A stretch of DNA of 64,000 bases. It comes from Amaranthus tricolor (Eukaryota; Streptophyta; Magnoliopsida; Caryophyllales; Amaranthaceae). Positions 1 to 12,889 of this stretch are shown in pieces. The position numbers and the translations under genes are program-made. A model generated the notes under the pieces. That model searched no databases. It saw nothing but the letters and a program-made list of their open reading frames with translations, and was not told the origin of the DNA. The stretch is from contig NC_080058.1 in the NCBI RefSeq assembly GCF_026212465.1, positions 6,543,001 through 6,607,000 of the forward strand, given 5' to 3'. Numbering within the stretch: position 1 is the stretch's first letter; every line of letters starts with the position of its first letter.

Positions 1-1625
1 TAGGTATAGTAAGAGTACGGTACAGTAAACATTCTGTTAAATGCAGTTTATTGGCAACTGACTTGTCTTGTCTATCTGGTATACAGATTTATATTGCGAA
101 GATGTTATAGTAAACAGATGCACTGCATATTATGAACCTCAAAATCCCCCTGTCTACAACTTGTATTCTACTTCACTTGTTAATTGAGGTTTATCAAAAT
201 TACAATGTCTACTTTCTAATAGAGTAGACATTTGATATTTGAATGAAGGAAATATTGAATTACTATAGCTGTTTAAAAGCTATATTAGGTATTTAAATAG
301 GAAATAGATGCCCTCAATTTTATGATTAGGTTATTGGCTTATTGCCATGTTAGCGTTGACCGAAGATGAGTCCCTCTTTTTGGTTACTTTTTCCATTTCA
401 TTAATAGTTGCATTAGCATGGGGTGAACACTGAATGGTGAATCCAGGGGCGCAGGGCTAGTAGTATTTGGATGGGGTGGGTTTGAACAAGGCAACATTTA
501 CCCAAGGAAAATTTGTTAAAATAATCCCAACTATGACTCATTCGCTCAAAACAATCCATAGTATTGGCTAACTCAAAATATTCTATACCAATGGAGAAAT
601 CTTCTCATACTAATCCAAATTATGTTGTTTAAAAATTAAATTTAGAGTATTTTGCGAAGACAGATAAAACTTTTGATTATTATGAGAAGGTTATTCTAAT
701 AGTACAAGATATTTTGAGTTAATAAACACTAGAAATTAGATTGACGAATGAGTCATAGTCGAGATTATTTTGACGGACATATCTAAAATTAAACAATAAA
801 TGAGTATTTTAAGTACGAAAGTGGATGTTTTATTTAATTTAGTTGGGCTATTTAGTCTAATTTAAGAATGTCTTACGATGAGACCGTCTTGAATAAGAAT
901 TTGTGTTAATTTATTGATCAGATCCCTTGTATGTTGAGTTCTATTCATCTGCTTTGTGTTATATCACATTTCCCATTTGCAATTACCAATTTATATTATT
1001 GTCCATGTAACGTTTTAGCTTCTTTGTTTGTCGTTGTTCCATCTTTCCTCCTAAGTAGAGGAAATTACATGCTTCACATCCATGGAAATCGGATAATAGG
1101 TAGACTTTCCATCTCTCGAAGACCTGCCGTTCATGGCAATGGTTTTTATTTGCAATATCTCTAGTTTAAGAGAGGGAGGCAAATCATTAAGCATTGAATT
1201 TGATTCTTGTGTTTCACTATGTTTTTTCGGAACTACAGACATTGTGGTATGATTCTGTTTGAAAGATTCTTGAAGGAAAAGACATGATGATATGAACTAG
1301 TTAGAAGATAGGGAGAGAAAGAAAATTACCGGTTCCACAAGTAGAGGAGAAAAGGGAGAGCAGAACTCATCTGGAAAATAATAATTGCAGTTTCATTTAG
1401 CTTTTGGGAGAGTCATGTTATTCAATTACTGTATATAACTTTGCTTTAATTTTCTAACTTAGTGATCTCAAGCCTGAATCATCTTCCTGTACTGTCCATG
1501 TCCAATTATTTAGCTCAAAATGAATGTGTATTCTAATGATCTAATCTTTGTTTCAGCAGGTAAAATAAAAGTGTATTCACTAGTTTTGAGGCACGTTTTT
1601 GATATGCTGTGTTGTTTTCTTACAG
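1..1625. other. No exon recognised; intron or flank of the MnmG-like gene
   Basis: AT-rich non-coding sequence. Because the MnmG-like exon begins at a splice acceptor at 1625, at least the right part of this stretch must be an intron. I searched by eye for the expected preceding exon of that family and did not find it, so the intron may extend beyond the left edge. Bases about 690-925 resemble a dispersed repeat described separately. Confidence 0.5.
690..925. repeat. Dispersed repeat, copy 1 (GAGACCGTCTT family)
   Basis: Contains the phrases AAGTACGAAAGTGGATG, TTTAGTTGGGCTATTTAG, GATGAGACCGTCTTGAATAAG and AATTTGTGTTAATTT. The same phrases recur in order, with drift, near 8930-9115 and 19040-19385, and pieces recur near 16795-16910 and 53899-53930. 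No clear ends or target duplication are visible, so the element class is unknown. Confidence 0.5.
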
Positions 1626-1820
1626 GTAAGGCCGCAGACCATTGGCCAAGCTAGCAGAGTTGGTGGGGTAAGTTCTGCTGACATTACTGCTCTCATGATC
1701 ATCCTGGAAACTAACCGAAGACAAGCGCAAGAGCAGAGTAGACGTCAATTAATGTCTTCTGTCTTGGTGGAGCCTGAAAAGGAAGTGTCTGATTCGGTGG
1801 CAGAGACGATCAAATCTTAG
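1626..1820 (+). CDS. mnmG: MnmG/GidA-like tRNA uridine-modification protein, last exon
   Basis: This is the C-terminal exon of a MnmG (GidA) homologue. In bacteria and organelles MnmG is the FAD enzyme that, with MnmE, adds the carboxymethylaminomethyl group to wobble uridine 34 of certain tRNAs; in plants it is nuclear-encoded and expected in mitochondria or plastids. The exon follows a TTTTCTTACAG acceptor and encodes 64 residues beginning VRPQTIGQASRVGGVSSADI, which matches the conserved C-terminal helical motif of the family (IGQASRxxGVxxAxIxxLL). It continues with a polar tail to a TAG stop at 1818-1820. The ATG at 1599 is upstream of the acceptor and is not the start. The tail after the conserved helix is longer than in bacteria, as is usual for plant versions. 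The rest of the gene is not identified in the window. Confidence 0.8.
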   Translation, partial: VRPQTIGQASRVGGVSSADITALMIILETNRRQAQEQSRRQLMSSVLVEPEKEVSDSVAETIKS

Positions 1821-2914
1821 TATATGAACCAATGTGTCGCAAATGTAAGTAATACTTAAATTGATGAATTCAAAAGTCCATGACACCTGCTTCGGTTAAT
1901 ATGATAAATTGACCTGATTCGCCTTTCTGGACTCTTGGAGATGCTCTTCCTCATGCTATAAATTTTTGGGCTATGCCTAAATATTGAAACAACAGGCTCT
2001 GAACCGAGAAAATTCGTCATTGGCAAGCAACAAGAAAATTCTAAGGCACAAAGAAAGGTGATGTATCTAAGTAATTATTCGTGACTGCTGAATTAGTTAT
2101 CTACTTGCCATTTTTTTGCAAATCGATTTAGTTGTTATATTAGCATGATTTGCCATTTTTGTGAATCAACTTACTCGTGATATTATCATGACATGTTTTA
2201 TTGCTTCATGCTTGAGGGCTATAGAAATATTTGTTCTGTTGTGCACGTCTTCTTTGAGAATGTGATTATACAAAATGTTCATGCAGGAATATGAATTCAT
2301 TTGAAATGATAAATGCTTCCTGTCTTCATATATCATTCCAAATCTGTCATAAACTAATAAAAATTAATACCATTTTAGGGAATCCTTATATATTTATGCC
2401 TTATATTGCCCTAAGGGAACGCCTAGCAAACTCTTACTTTCCCGGGATTGATTTGGGAGATGGCAATGCATTCAGCCCAGAATGGACAGCTTCTTTGAGA
2501 GGCATAAATTATGTTGGGCATGTAGCCCAACTGAAGTTGGTGCTCCAATTATAAGTTGAAAACCATATACTGCTGACCCATAATTAGACAGTTGTCAAAA
2601 ACTAAAGTTTAACCAAGTCATAAAGTCAACCATCCATAGGATGATTGATTTGCTAATCTCTTAATGATCACACCAATTTCTGCTCATATCGTGTTGCCAT
2701 GTACCCTATCAACCCATCAACCCTCCCACGAAATTTCTCATTCACCTCCTTCTTTCTTCTTTCCTATTTCCTTTTCTTTCTTTCCCTGTGCAATTACTAT
2801 AATGTCGAACAGACGGGGCGTAATATGCTGAGAAATGTAACTTCTGTTGTCCACCTCTTCTCGAGGAAGTCTAATTTCTTTTCTTCTCTTTTTATCTTCT
2901 GACATTTCCGTACA
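1821..2914. other. 3' flank of the MnmG-like gene and promoter of the next gene
   Basis: No convincing gene. An open stretch at 2291-2554 contains GC-richer sequence (about 2400-2560) that looks coding-like in two frames, one with CxxC (KLCWACSPTEVG), but I cannot assign it to a family. It may be 3' UTR or a decayed exon. A pyrimidine-rich stretch at 2735-2790 precedes the membrane-protein gene. Confidence 0.35.
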
Positions 2915-3550
2915 ATGGCAGCACCGAAGAATCCGAAGGTTAGGATTTGCTATATATGGGTCATCTCTTTACTTCTTTTCGTGTTTACTGTCTCAGGCGC
3001 TATATTCTTGGTGCTTTATATGATCCAACCATCACCCAACACAGCTTCTTGGTACCTCATCATCGGTGTTTCTCTAGTCTGCTTTCCTTGGTTCTTTTGG
3101 TTCCTTACAATCCTTTATCGCATTGTTTCTCGTGCTTGTGGTTTTAGGATGATTTGTTGTGGCCCTTCTGGTGATGATCACCTTAATGTTGATATTCCTT
3201 TGGGTGGGCCCACCATCAACAATGGTGGTAATAACGGAGGTGTTCTTAGTATTCCTATTCATGATGCCAATACAGCCGCTACTAACGGTGTTGGAGTTAA
3301 TTTTGTCATCGAGAGTGGGAACGGGAATGAGGTGGGTAGGACATCTGGGGTGGAAGTGCAGCCAGGAAGTCCGAAGCGGGTTCATTTTGGAGGGGTAGTT
3401 GTACTAGGTGAGGAAGACGGTGGTGACCATAGAGATGAGGAAAACCCGAAACCGATGTCCTCACCATCATCGTCGTCGTCATCATCTCCCTCTCCACCAA
3501 GGAATTCTACTGAGAGCGAAATGCCCCTGAGATTGTTTATGGCTTCATGA
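2915..3550 (+). CDS. Two-transmembrane plant protein of unknown function, intact
   Basis: An uninterrupted 211-residue reading frame from ATG to TGA with no sign of an intron. Residues about 11-34 and 44-69 form two strongly hydrophobic segments (ending FLVLYMI and WFFWFLTILYRI), joined by a short loop with PSPNTASW. A Cys-containing juxtamembrane stretch (ACGFRMICCG) follows and could be lipid-modified, which is inference. The remaining 130 residues are polar and low-complexity: Asn/Gly runs (NNGGNNGG), acidic stretches, then a Ser/Pro tract (about 180-200) encoded by repeated TCN codons. This layout of an N-terminal hairpin membrane anchor and a disordered soluble tail is common in plant-specific uncharacterised membrane proteins. 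I cannot name a function. The start is the first ATG of the frame and directly precedes the charged residues before TM1. Confidence 0.75.
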   Translation: MAAPKNPKVRICYIWVISLLLFVFTVSGAIFLVLYMIQPSPNTASWYLIIGVSLVCFPWFFWFLTILYRIVSRACGFRMICCGPSGDDHLNVDIPLGGPTINNGGNNGGVLSIPIHDANTAATNGVGVNFVIESGNGNEVGRTSGVEVQPGSPKRVHFGGVVVLGEEDGGDHRDEENPKPMSSPSSSSSSSPSPPRNSTESEMPLRLFMAS

Positions 3551-4949
3551 TCCGGACAGCTTAAAAAACAATATTTTTTTCGCAAATCAATCAAGTTGGC
3601 TGTAAATGCATCGAGCTAGGATGAAGATCCAAATCGTCTTCAGAGCGTAAGAGCTGCTTGATCGAAGATATCGTCTTCGGACATTGCAAGCAGTTCTGGT
3701 CAAAGAAGAGGATTGTAAATTTTTTGTCATTCATACAAAAACTATTTACATGGTTAGCCTGTAGGATATTTAGGGGTGGGAAGGATAGTGTTTTGATCAA
3801 GTAATGCCATGTTGAAACTTTCTATATATAGAAAAATCATAATTTGATTTGTCTGTATTTCTAAATCTGTGATTAAATTACCAGAAATAGTTCTGAAACA
3901 ATCCGTCACCCGAATAGTTTTGTGAGAAGACTACCAGGTACCCTAAGCTGTAAAATTAAAATTCCGTCTTGAGCGCAAATTTTTGTTGGTACAGACACAA
4001 TATTCTCTTAACTTTCTACTCGAATAAGTACCTTGTTTCTCACGTCATACTTGTATTGTGAGTAAATATTTATAGAGAAAATAAAAGTCAATCTACATTA
4101 AAACCGTAACTTTGCCAACTATGCATTTCTCTCACTTCTCTGACATATAAAATATGAAGTACATTCTTATTGTAGAAATTTAGATGCGTAAAAACGGAAT
4201 ATCAAGAAATTTATTTCTTTATATATAAAACATGATCTCATGCATATAGTAATACAAATATAGTATTTTTAAGAACCATACCCTTGTTCCATGATTTTTC
4301 ACAAATTAAAGAGTATGTATGATAGTAGTGGATATCACAACATCAAGTGTTATTCCTCTGGTATTGGTTCACAAGCACCAATTAGATCACTATATATGCT
4401 AGTACGGAATAAAAAAACTAATATTTTTTTTTTATTTATTACCAACTATTCACTTTTTTTCTAATAAGACATTTCATTTCTCTTTGATGCTAATTCAAAG
4501 GGATAAAATAATAGACATTTCAGAAGAAATTATTCAAAAGGAGTAAACTCTAAAAGACACAATTGTATATTGGTTAATGCTCCTAAAAAATCAACCTTTT
4601 GCATAAATAAGGAAGAAAAAGAATTAGCCATTTTTAAAGATGGTAAGAATTGAATCCATATGAGACCGAAATTTTTGTTTTTTTTTTATTACTAAGAATA
4701 ATCCATAACATTATTATTAATAGAATGGACTAGCTAGCTATTAGCCTATCATCATCACCAATGATATACATGCATGATTTGTTTTAGGCATTAGTTAATA
4801 ATTATTTATGCACTGAAAACTTCGAAAAATATGCAGGTGCTGAAATAAAAGTTGGTCCTCTTTTAATCAAGGATAGTCAACCAACTAAAGTCTAAAGAGC
4901 CAAGCAAAAAGATTGTTCATTATATTCTCTCATATTCTGCTAATAAGCG

Positions 4950-5572
4950 GGGTTGGCCCTGAGATTTTAGGGATCGGGGGCAAAAATTATATTATGGACC
5001 CTAACTATATATAAATATAGATTAATAAATACAAATTTTATAATATCGAAAAATATTACACACCAATATGATCTTATAAAAATTTACTAGTAATTAATAA
5101 AATATTTTTATTGGTCTATTACAACTGTAAAAGGACTACATAAAAATTAATAAAAAAATTTTATTTATCATATAAAACTAAAAAAAAATAAAATTAACTA
5201 CCATAAATTTGATTTGCTCAAATCAAACATTCATCAAAAAATGCATTACAAAAAAAAAAATAACAAGTTAAAAAATAATAAAAATAAATTTAGAGAGTAA
5301 AAGCAATAAAAAAATTAGAATTATTAATTACTAATTAAAGTTTTATAATTGAGCTCTATGTTATCTAATTTTTGATTGATAATCATGCATTAATGGTACA
5401 ATAATAAATAACCAAGGTAGCAATTATCATTAATATCATCTTGGCTTGTGGTTAAGTACATAATATTAATTATACAAGGTCTCAAGTTCAATACATATAA
5501 AGGCAATTTTTGTCTAATTTTTTAGTGGGCCCTGGGCACAGGCCCTTCTTGCTCTTGCCTAGGGTCGGTCTC
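4950..5572. mobile_element. Possible non-autonomous hAT-like relic
   Basis: A GC-rich left end (GGGGTTGGCCCTGAGATTTTAG) and a right end (GGGCCCTGGGCACAGGCCC, then CCTAGGGTCGGTC) enclose about 600 bp of AT-rich filler. The ends are roughly inverted (GGTTGGCCCTGA versus GACCGACCCTAGG on the other strand), which is typical of old plant hAT MITEs. I could not find a matching 8-bp target duplication, so boundaries are approximate. Confidence 0.35.
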
Positions 5573-5605
5573 ACTTATAAGACTCATTTACTTTTTACAT
5601 AATTC

Positions 5606-5608
<3 letters not shown>

Positions 5609-5668
<60 letters not shown>
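5609..5668. repeat. (TA)n microsatellite, about 60 bp
   Basis: Uninterrupted alternating A and T. Unlike the tracts at 14.6, 15.0, 21.9 and 22.2 kb, no MITE is attached. Confidence 0.95.
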
Positions 5669-5670
<2 letters not shown>

Positions 5671-8600
5671 CTTATATTTTCTCTATTAATTTTATTATTT
5701 TATAAAATAATATCTGTTAAATTAGGCTGAACTTATTGTGAATGCCAGCATATTAACGGGGGGACACAAGTGCACACACTTCATAAGCCAAGGAGATATA
5801 TACCATCCCAAAACCATATGGCAATGGGAAGAAGGTCTCTAATAGCTTATAAAGTGTGCACATCATTTTCAATTTATCGATGTGGGATAACTCATCCCAA
5901 CAATATCTTTATATTTAAAAGGTTTATTTTTAAATTTTCATGAATATTTCTTATAATAATATCAAATACAAAATACAGAGAGGGAGTATATGATTTCTAG
6001 AAATTTTGAGTAGTGGTTTGATTAGTCTATTGTAAATATTAAATGATATTATTATTAAGTTTTAAACGATGATATATCCATAAATTTTCTAAAGCTGACT
6101 TAAATATAATCAGCCATCATTGAAAACTAGCTATTATTCTCGTTTTTTATTTGACTCCCATTGTGATCAGAAAATAATTAGGTAAACAGTCAAATCATGG
6201 GTATTGATTAAATTAATAATGGAATATCAATTGGAATCCAAAAAAATGGAAAAAGTTGTACTCATGCGATACAACTATATGGGATTCGCAATAGACTAGG
6301 GAATCTCACTTGCAAGAAAATAGAAAATTTTAATTTTTATGTGGATAATGAAAATTGAATTTCTATCATAAAGATAAGTAAAGAAAAATCTTGTAATCAT
6401 TAACTATACTAAAAAGACAAGTATAAAGAGAAATTAATTTTTTATTGAAATTATTCTACTGTGAAATGATTTTAATTGGGTTAGTCTAAATTATTTAAAA
6501 AAAATTGCTTCATGTACAAATGAAAATTTAATGTTAATTGTTTTTTAATTTTTTTTTTACTAATAGACTATTTATATGGACTCATTTCACAATGAAATAG
6601 TCTTATGCAAGACAGACTAGAGTGGAATAGGTGAAGATTGCGAATTAAAATTTAGAAAATTAAATTGAATTATTTTGATTTATGAAAATAAATTGAAGCC
6701 CTTTAAAATTTGGGGTGTTCATAATGAATCAACTTTAAATTCATAAATTTTTTGAAATTTCTTCTATGATATAAATAATAAGTGGGCATTAATAAGCATG
6801 CAAGAATATGGCCTACCAAAATTGTCACCAATTATATCTTTTTGGATACATTGAATGAAGAAAAATTGTAAAATTATGATGCATGTTATTCTTTTAAGAC
6901 TTATAGTGCGAAAAGCAACCAAAATTAAAGTGGTCAAATTCTCTATTTATTTTGAAAAAAATCCATATATATTATGTACTCTAGTCCAACAATATTATAA
7001 GTAAAAAGTATAGGTTTTTTTCAAAAGTCTAGCTTCATAAAAAATTCAAAGTCAGTCAATATTGCACCTCTAGTGCTCTTATATTGTTTTTTTTTTAATT
7101 TGCAAATATTACAACAATCTAGTACGAGAATTTTGAGTCGAACCTACTGATAGAAATGCTTTTGTTTTATTGGATAAGAGATTAATTCTTACCGCCAATA
7201 AAAATGATTTATTTTCCCTTTTTTATTTGTCTGTACGAAATTCTCCAATCTTACCACTGCATCAAAAAGATCGTTGTTTCTAGGTGTCCTAAGTCAAGTA
7301 GAACACAAAATAATACCCCTAGTATACCCGCTTATACTTACATGAGCAAAGAACAAAAAATAGAGCAAGGAATAAAAGCACTTCAAATAAGAAAAGTTAT
7401 GTCGCCTTTTTATTGATTAGGCAGAAAATCCAAGTTGGTTTTCGAGTCTAAAATCAAAATTTTGGAACATTTTTCTAAATCGACTTATCTTTAATCGTCA
7501 ATTTTAAAGGTAAAACCAACTTGGCTTTATCTATTGTGACCAAAGCTTAACTCTTACTCTTTGAATGCCACCTTATTGCTTCCAAACAAAACTACAATCA
7601 TACCTTTTACATAACTATATGCCCAAACTCAAGGCATCTAACAAAGACTTTGACCTAATAATGACATAATGTATAAAATGTAGTGGGTGTTTGAATGGGA
7701 GGAATATAGTTTTTTTTTTCTTTTATTGAAAATTTATATTTTTCGTTTTTATTGTAATAACAAGACATTTATAATAAAAACTTAGGTGAAAAGAATTTTT
7801 TAATTACTTGCAATCATTTCCCTCCAAATAAAAGGCTCAAATTTTCTTCACATATTCATTCTCAATATCATTATTATTATTTATTATAAAAAATTTCTTA
7901 AAAGCATAAAAACTTTGTAATTTCCATTCAAAATAATTTTCAAAAAATGTTATTAAAAATATTTTCCTAAATATACACGTGTGAGAACATGATGGGAATA
8001 TAAGTGGGAGATTCTTTAGAGGTTATGTTGTAAATGTTACCACCTTTAGTGGGGGACATTACTTTGAATCAACGTCGGTTCAAAGTTGGAGTAATAAAGG
8101 GTCATGATTTCATCATAATAAAGTGGTCACACTACTAAGGAAAAGCCCATGGATGATGCATCTTGAAAACATCTTGACAAAGAAAGGAGTCAAAATATAT
8201 AATGTCAAATTTCAATCTTAAATATTTAATTTTTTCTACATATAAATTAGTAGTAAGAGTTTTATAAAATATTATATATAATCCAATTTTGAAACCAATT
8301 TTTATTTTTCTAATAATAATTTTGCAACAGATACAATTTTTTTTGGAAAATTTAGAGGACATTCAATTTACTATCTTTCGTCTATAAGATTATAAAGAAC
8401 TTTTTTTCAGAATGAAGATTATAAAGAAGTGACTTTAGTGTCATGTATTATTTTAAAGTTTTGTTCTTAGTTGATTCAAAATAATTAAATTACATAAATA
8501 AAAATGTAGAAAATATCTTTGAAATAGAAGGGAGTATATAAAATGTGTTATACAAATTGAAAACATAAATGTTGAGTATTTTTAATCATAAATATCAAGT

Positions 8601-8779
8601 ATTTGCTGCATTAATCATTATAAAAAGATTTATACATCATAAAAAATCGGAAATTGTCCATTGCACTTTGAGTGACCCCTTAGAATTTGGTATTTTCTGA
8701 AATTTTAAGTCAAACCAAGTTAAAAAATGTACTTTAAAAAGCTTCAATTTTATTCATAAGTGTTAATTGTAAAATTATA

Positions 8780-9115
8780 TGAATATTAAAAAAAAATTGG
8801 CGTATTAAAACATATTTTGATGCATATTAGCATTAGTTATATTTGTGAGTTGTTTTAGTTGATCTCACTGTGATACAAATTCATATAAGAAGCTTAAATT
8901 TAAAAGAATTAAATTAGTGTTTTAATATCTTACGTGTTAATTTCAACATTTTAAATGACGTTTTAAACATTAAACAATTAAATTAAGTATTTTAAGTACG
9001 AAATTGCATGTGTTTGATTGATTTAGTTGGACTATTTAGTATAACATTTAGTATAGTTTAAAACCGTCTCACGATAAGGCATGTCTTAAATGAGAATTTG
9101 TGTAAATTTAATACA
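8780..9115. repeat. Dispersed repeat, copy 2 (GAGACCGTCTT family)
   Basis: Shares ordered phrases with 690-925 and 19040-19385: ACGTGTTAATTTCAACATTT, AAGTATTTTAAGTACGAAA, TTTAGTTGGACTATTTAGT, ACCGTCTCACGATAAG and AATGAGAATTTGTG. It could be a degraded LTR or a non-coding MITE; ends are not defined. Confidence 0.5.
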
Positions 9116-10049
9116 CACAAATGTACAAAACCCTAATAACCTGTTTAATAGTCAATATTAAATATTGAAAATAGTAATGAAAAGTTAATGTAATTTTGGC
9201 AAGAAAAACTCTTGGCAAGTTTAATATTTATGCTTGTTCCGCTTCTATCTTTTATTTCATTTTGCTTCACAAATTTTATTTCAATATATTATCATTTGTA
9301 GATGTGGTGTTAGGTGGTAATAAAAAATTATACATTAAAAAATATTTTTTTTACTAAATCTTCATCACAATGAAAATAAGATGATATATTTGACAGAAAT
9401 TTATAGTATCACTATTTGATAAAAAGCGGGTTAGTTTATTAAGTTTCTAAATCTTAAAGAGTTAAGGCTACCATTCAACCAATGAAATGTTGTACTCAGT
9501 GATTTTTGTTGGACAAATGAGCAAATGAACACCACTCAAATTCAATTCTTATCCATTTCTAAATAATCTTTGTTGGATTGAAGCTGAAAGCGATCTTTTA
9601 TTAATTTAAAAAAAAAGATGCCAACTACAAATAATAATGTCTTTATCAATGACGGAATGTAAACACATTAATTAATACAAATGCTTATTTTAACTACATC
9701 GACCACATTCTAGAAGTATGTATATATGGTCAAAAAATAATTCATATCCTTAAAGGAGGATGTGGCAAAAGAGTTTTTCGATTTGAGAAAGATTATCATA
9801 AGAAAGATTTCTGCAACGAAAAAATTGGATGAAGCTTTTTTTTTTTAACTACAACGATAACATTTTATTATCAGTTCATTGACGTAAAATGACTTTCATC
9901 TAGAGAGAACCTTTGTGGTTAGATATATACAACTTCACATAATAAAAAATCTAGATGATTTAATAAGTCATTCTATTATGAACAACCCGAAATAAAAATA
10001 TACACATCTCTAGCTTTATCCAAAATTCACAAAATTCATTTAATTACTA

Positions 10050-10260
10050 CTCCCTCCTATTCTTCTTAGGTGTCCTATTTATTTTTAGTACACTATTTAT
10101 TTATCACTCTTAAAATGTATATTATTATTAATCTATAAGTTAAAATATAGTCATGTGTGATCTCATTTGATTCGTTTTAATATAAAGTTTATTAATATTG
10201 CATCGAATAGAGTGTACAAAGTAAAATAAATAAGAGCCGTATTAATTATTGATATATAAA
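10050..10260. mobile_element. Stowaway-like MITE candidate
   Basis: Begins TACTCCCTCCTATTCTTC, the plant Stowaway/Mariner MITE type of terminus (CTCCCTCC after a TA), and contains internal phrases shared with the copies at 30170 and 53970 (CATTTGATTCGTTTTAATATAAAG and TTTATTAATATTG). The right end is decayed. Confidence 0.45.
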
Positions 10261-10437
10261 AGTGGAGCACATTGAAAGGCTAAAGGGGGAAAAGATAGTG
10301 AGAAGAACCATAATGGGAATAGATTTAACTCCTCCATGTCCAATATTTGGTCCAAATAGTATTCGCAATCAATTGACTACTTTTGCAAAACAAGGACAAT
10401 CCTTTTGTCATTCTTGTAGAATAATAGAGTAGTATTT

Positions 10438-10790
10438 TGGAAAATTTAATGAACTTGAATTTTTGGTTTTTCTATGTGGTAGATAAATTTTTTTTAATTT
10501 ATGTGGTGACCGTGATCTTTTAATTTTTTCACGTGGTATATAAAAGAGAAGTTTTTTTGTTAACTTTTACGCTATTTTTACCCAATGTAATGACATTTAA
10601 AAAAACGTCATTATCACTTAATTGACCAAATATTTCAAAATTCAGTCGAAATAAATACTTAATTTAACCAAAAATTTAACATTTTGTCTACCACATGAAA
10701 AAATTGAAAATTTAAGGTCACTACGCGAATTTAAAAAATATTTATAAAAAAGCCAAAAACTCAAAATCACCAGGTGAAATTTTCCTATTA
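10438..10790. mobile_element. TIR element (GGAAAATTT ends), possible Mutator-like MITE
   Basis: The left end GGAAAATTTAATGAACTTG, followed by TTTTTGGTTTTTCTATGTGG and GTGGTGACC, is mirrored on the other strand at the right end (GGAAAATTTCACCTGGTGA, GTTTTTGGCTTTTT, ATGTGGTAGAC). Flanks TAGTATTTT and TATTATTTC agree at 7 of 9 positions, fitting a drifted 9-bp target duplication. A related piece lies near 32765-32960. Confidence 0.5.
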
Positions 10791-12639
10791 TTTCTTTTAA
10801 TAGTTACGTTTATTATTTTTGATATAACAAGTTTTAAAGATAAGTGTTACTTATTGAAAAATAGTCCGGTGTGGACGTGTATTGAATTAGAAAGTTCATA
10901 AGAAATGGGAAAGTTTATGTGGGAAAAAAATTCTAACAATCATAACAAATTGGCTGATTTAATTTAAAAAAATTTAGATAATAAATTTAAAGTTATTGGT
11001 TAACAATCCACCATGTCAATTTGAGCTCATGATCAATGTATCATAATATGTTATATCTAATATTTCCTATATTTTAACATATTACTATATTTGACTTTTT
11101 ACGTAATTTAATGCGTTATTTTGATCATTTATATATTGGATTATGCACATCTAAAAATTATAAAAATTAATATTATAAAACTTGAAAGTATGTGATTAGA
11201 CGATTCAAACCATATCTCACTTGACTATATTATTTCTTACTCATTAGCCACAATATATAAAATAAACTTAAATGCTGAATAGTATCAATAATCGTAATGT
11301 AACAAGTATTTCAGAATGAAGAAAGTATATTTTAACATTCCGTCTAGAAAAAGCTACATTTGATCTTAAATATGAGAACTTTTTAAATCAAATGTAGTTT
11401 TTTAATAGGATAGAGAAGTTTATATATGAAAAATATTTCTTTTACTTGCTGTGTGTATTTAAGTGTCTTTGATAATCCTTTTTTTTTATTTTTTATTTTT
11501 TTTACAACAAAGAGAATAAAGAATATTTGTCTTGAATGATATATGTTGCATTGCATTCATAAAAGAAGTACAAAATGTATCTTAGAAAGCAAGATACTTG
11601 CAAGATTTCTAATCTATTTACCTAAACTACTAGAGTACACAAGATAATAATAAAAAAGATAACAAAATCTACACAACAAATATAAAATATACTAAGAATA
11701 AATAATATTTCAAAAATATTATTCTATTCTTATAGAGAATCATAAAATTGTTACAATTGTATTCTTAAAGATTTTATAGAGAGTAAATTATATTTATATA
11801 TATCTGATCATATTAAAAATTTGTGCATTGTACGACTTTTTATACTATTACGATATAAAAAGATTGTTTTTTTTTTCCACTCCTTGAAGATTTCTAGGTT
11901 TTCATTTTCGTTTGTCATCAATTTCTCTAAGATGAATATATTTAATTTACAAATTTAGTTTTTACTTGAAGACACTGATTTTGTGACACAAAAACATGTG
12001 TTAGCTAGAAAGGACCTACTAATTTCCATTTAATAATTAAATATTGTACTTTGTAGTCTTATTTTTAGCAAGACTTTTTCCGAAACATTCAAAATAGTTA
12101 ATCATGAATTGATTACTTTACGTAGCTAGAATGATTATTTTGATTCAATGAACGAATTTAATTCTAAGAAGTATTAAATTTTATTTTGTCAACTTATTTT
12201 TAAAGAATTAAATTTTTTTTAACATAAATACATCCTTCTCTAAGGATAGAGAAATTTAATTAATTAAGATTTTTAAGAAATATATAGATGAAATAATATA
12301 TCCATTTGAAAACTCGTTAGATTCGTCTTAATGTATATTTTATTATTATATATTATTTATAATTTTTTATAATGCGTAATTAGAATTATTAAGGCTTAAA
12401 AATTACTTTAAAAACTATGCAAAAAGTAAACAGAAAAAAAGCCGAGCAAGTATTATAGAGAACATATTCTAAATCCATAAAGTCCAACATTTATTTTTGT
12501 TTCTTCCCTCCGAAAATTCGATTAATATTTAATAAGAAGAACTTTTTTTTTGAAATATGAAGTCATCATGCACACATAAGATTCTACCAATTGTGTGAAT
12601 ATGTCCAAAAACTACTTCATCACTCCCTTTAATCCCTAC

Positions 12640-12647
12640 TATAAATA
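12640..12647 (+). promoter_or_regulatory. TATA box of small gene 1
   Basis: TATAAATA lies about 75 bp upstream of the ATG of the 55-residue gene, a normal plant distance allowing a short leader. Confidence 0.55.
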
Positions 12648-12721
12648 TCGTCCTTTTTATTAGCCAAATTATAAAATTAAATTACTTCCACAAGTAGGAG
12701 TATACACAACATACTCTAAAA

Positions 12722-12889
12722 ATGAGCAATGAAGAACCATCATCTTCATCAAATTCACGCAAAGATACACCTCCGAAGCCGAGGCCGCCGCCATTTGGCG
12801 GCGACTCCTTCTCTCAATGGCCGGCGCCGCGTGGGCCAACCAAGAACAAGATCATGAAGAGCATCGTCCTACTTGGACGCAAGAAGTAG
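12722..12889 (+). CDS. MSN-type small basic protein, copy 1 (55 aa)
   Basis: A 55-residue frame from ATG to TAG, too short for ordinary gene calling, but supported by two related genes at 22319 and 42191. The protein starts MSNEEPSSSSNSRKD, has a Pro-rich middle (PPKPRPPPFGG) and ends with the family core DSFSQWPAPRGPTKNKIMK (residues 28-46), then SIVLLGRKK. The core aligns without gaps to the other copies, with Arg-Gly, Lys-Asn and a final Lys invariant. It has no signal peptide, no Cys and no long hydrophobic stretch. It is net basic at the C-terminus, and the last 15 residues alternate Lys with Ile/Val/Leu/Met, so an amphipathic helix is possible (inference). The start context CTAAAAATGAGCAA is conserved in the family. 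GC content is far above the surrounding sequence. No intron is evident. I do not recognise the family and give no function. Confidence 0.7.
   Translation: MSNEEPSSSSNSRKDTPPKPRPPPFGGDSFSQWPAPRGPTKNKIMKSIVLLGRKK

Larger units (their letters stand above)
3551..12600. other. Gene-free AT-rich intergenic region
   Basis: About 9 kb with no open frame that looks coding on either strand. It holds a (TA)n tract at 5609-5668, a possible hAT-like relic around 4950-5572, a dispersed repeat at 8780-9115, a Stowaway-like sequence at about 10050-10260 and a TIR element at 10438-10790. The open frames at 7204-7416 (+) and 8135-8362 (-) have AT-driven composition and no recognisable motif. Confidence 0.5.

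Noticed and set aside
2291..2554. 87-codon frame between the MnmG-like exon and the membrane-protein gene
   Set aside because: Looks mildly coding in two frames but has no identifiable family or splice logic; kept only as part of a flanking region.
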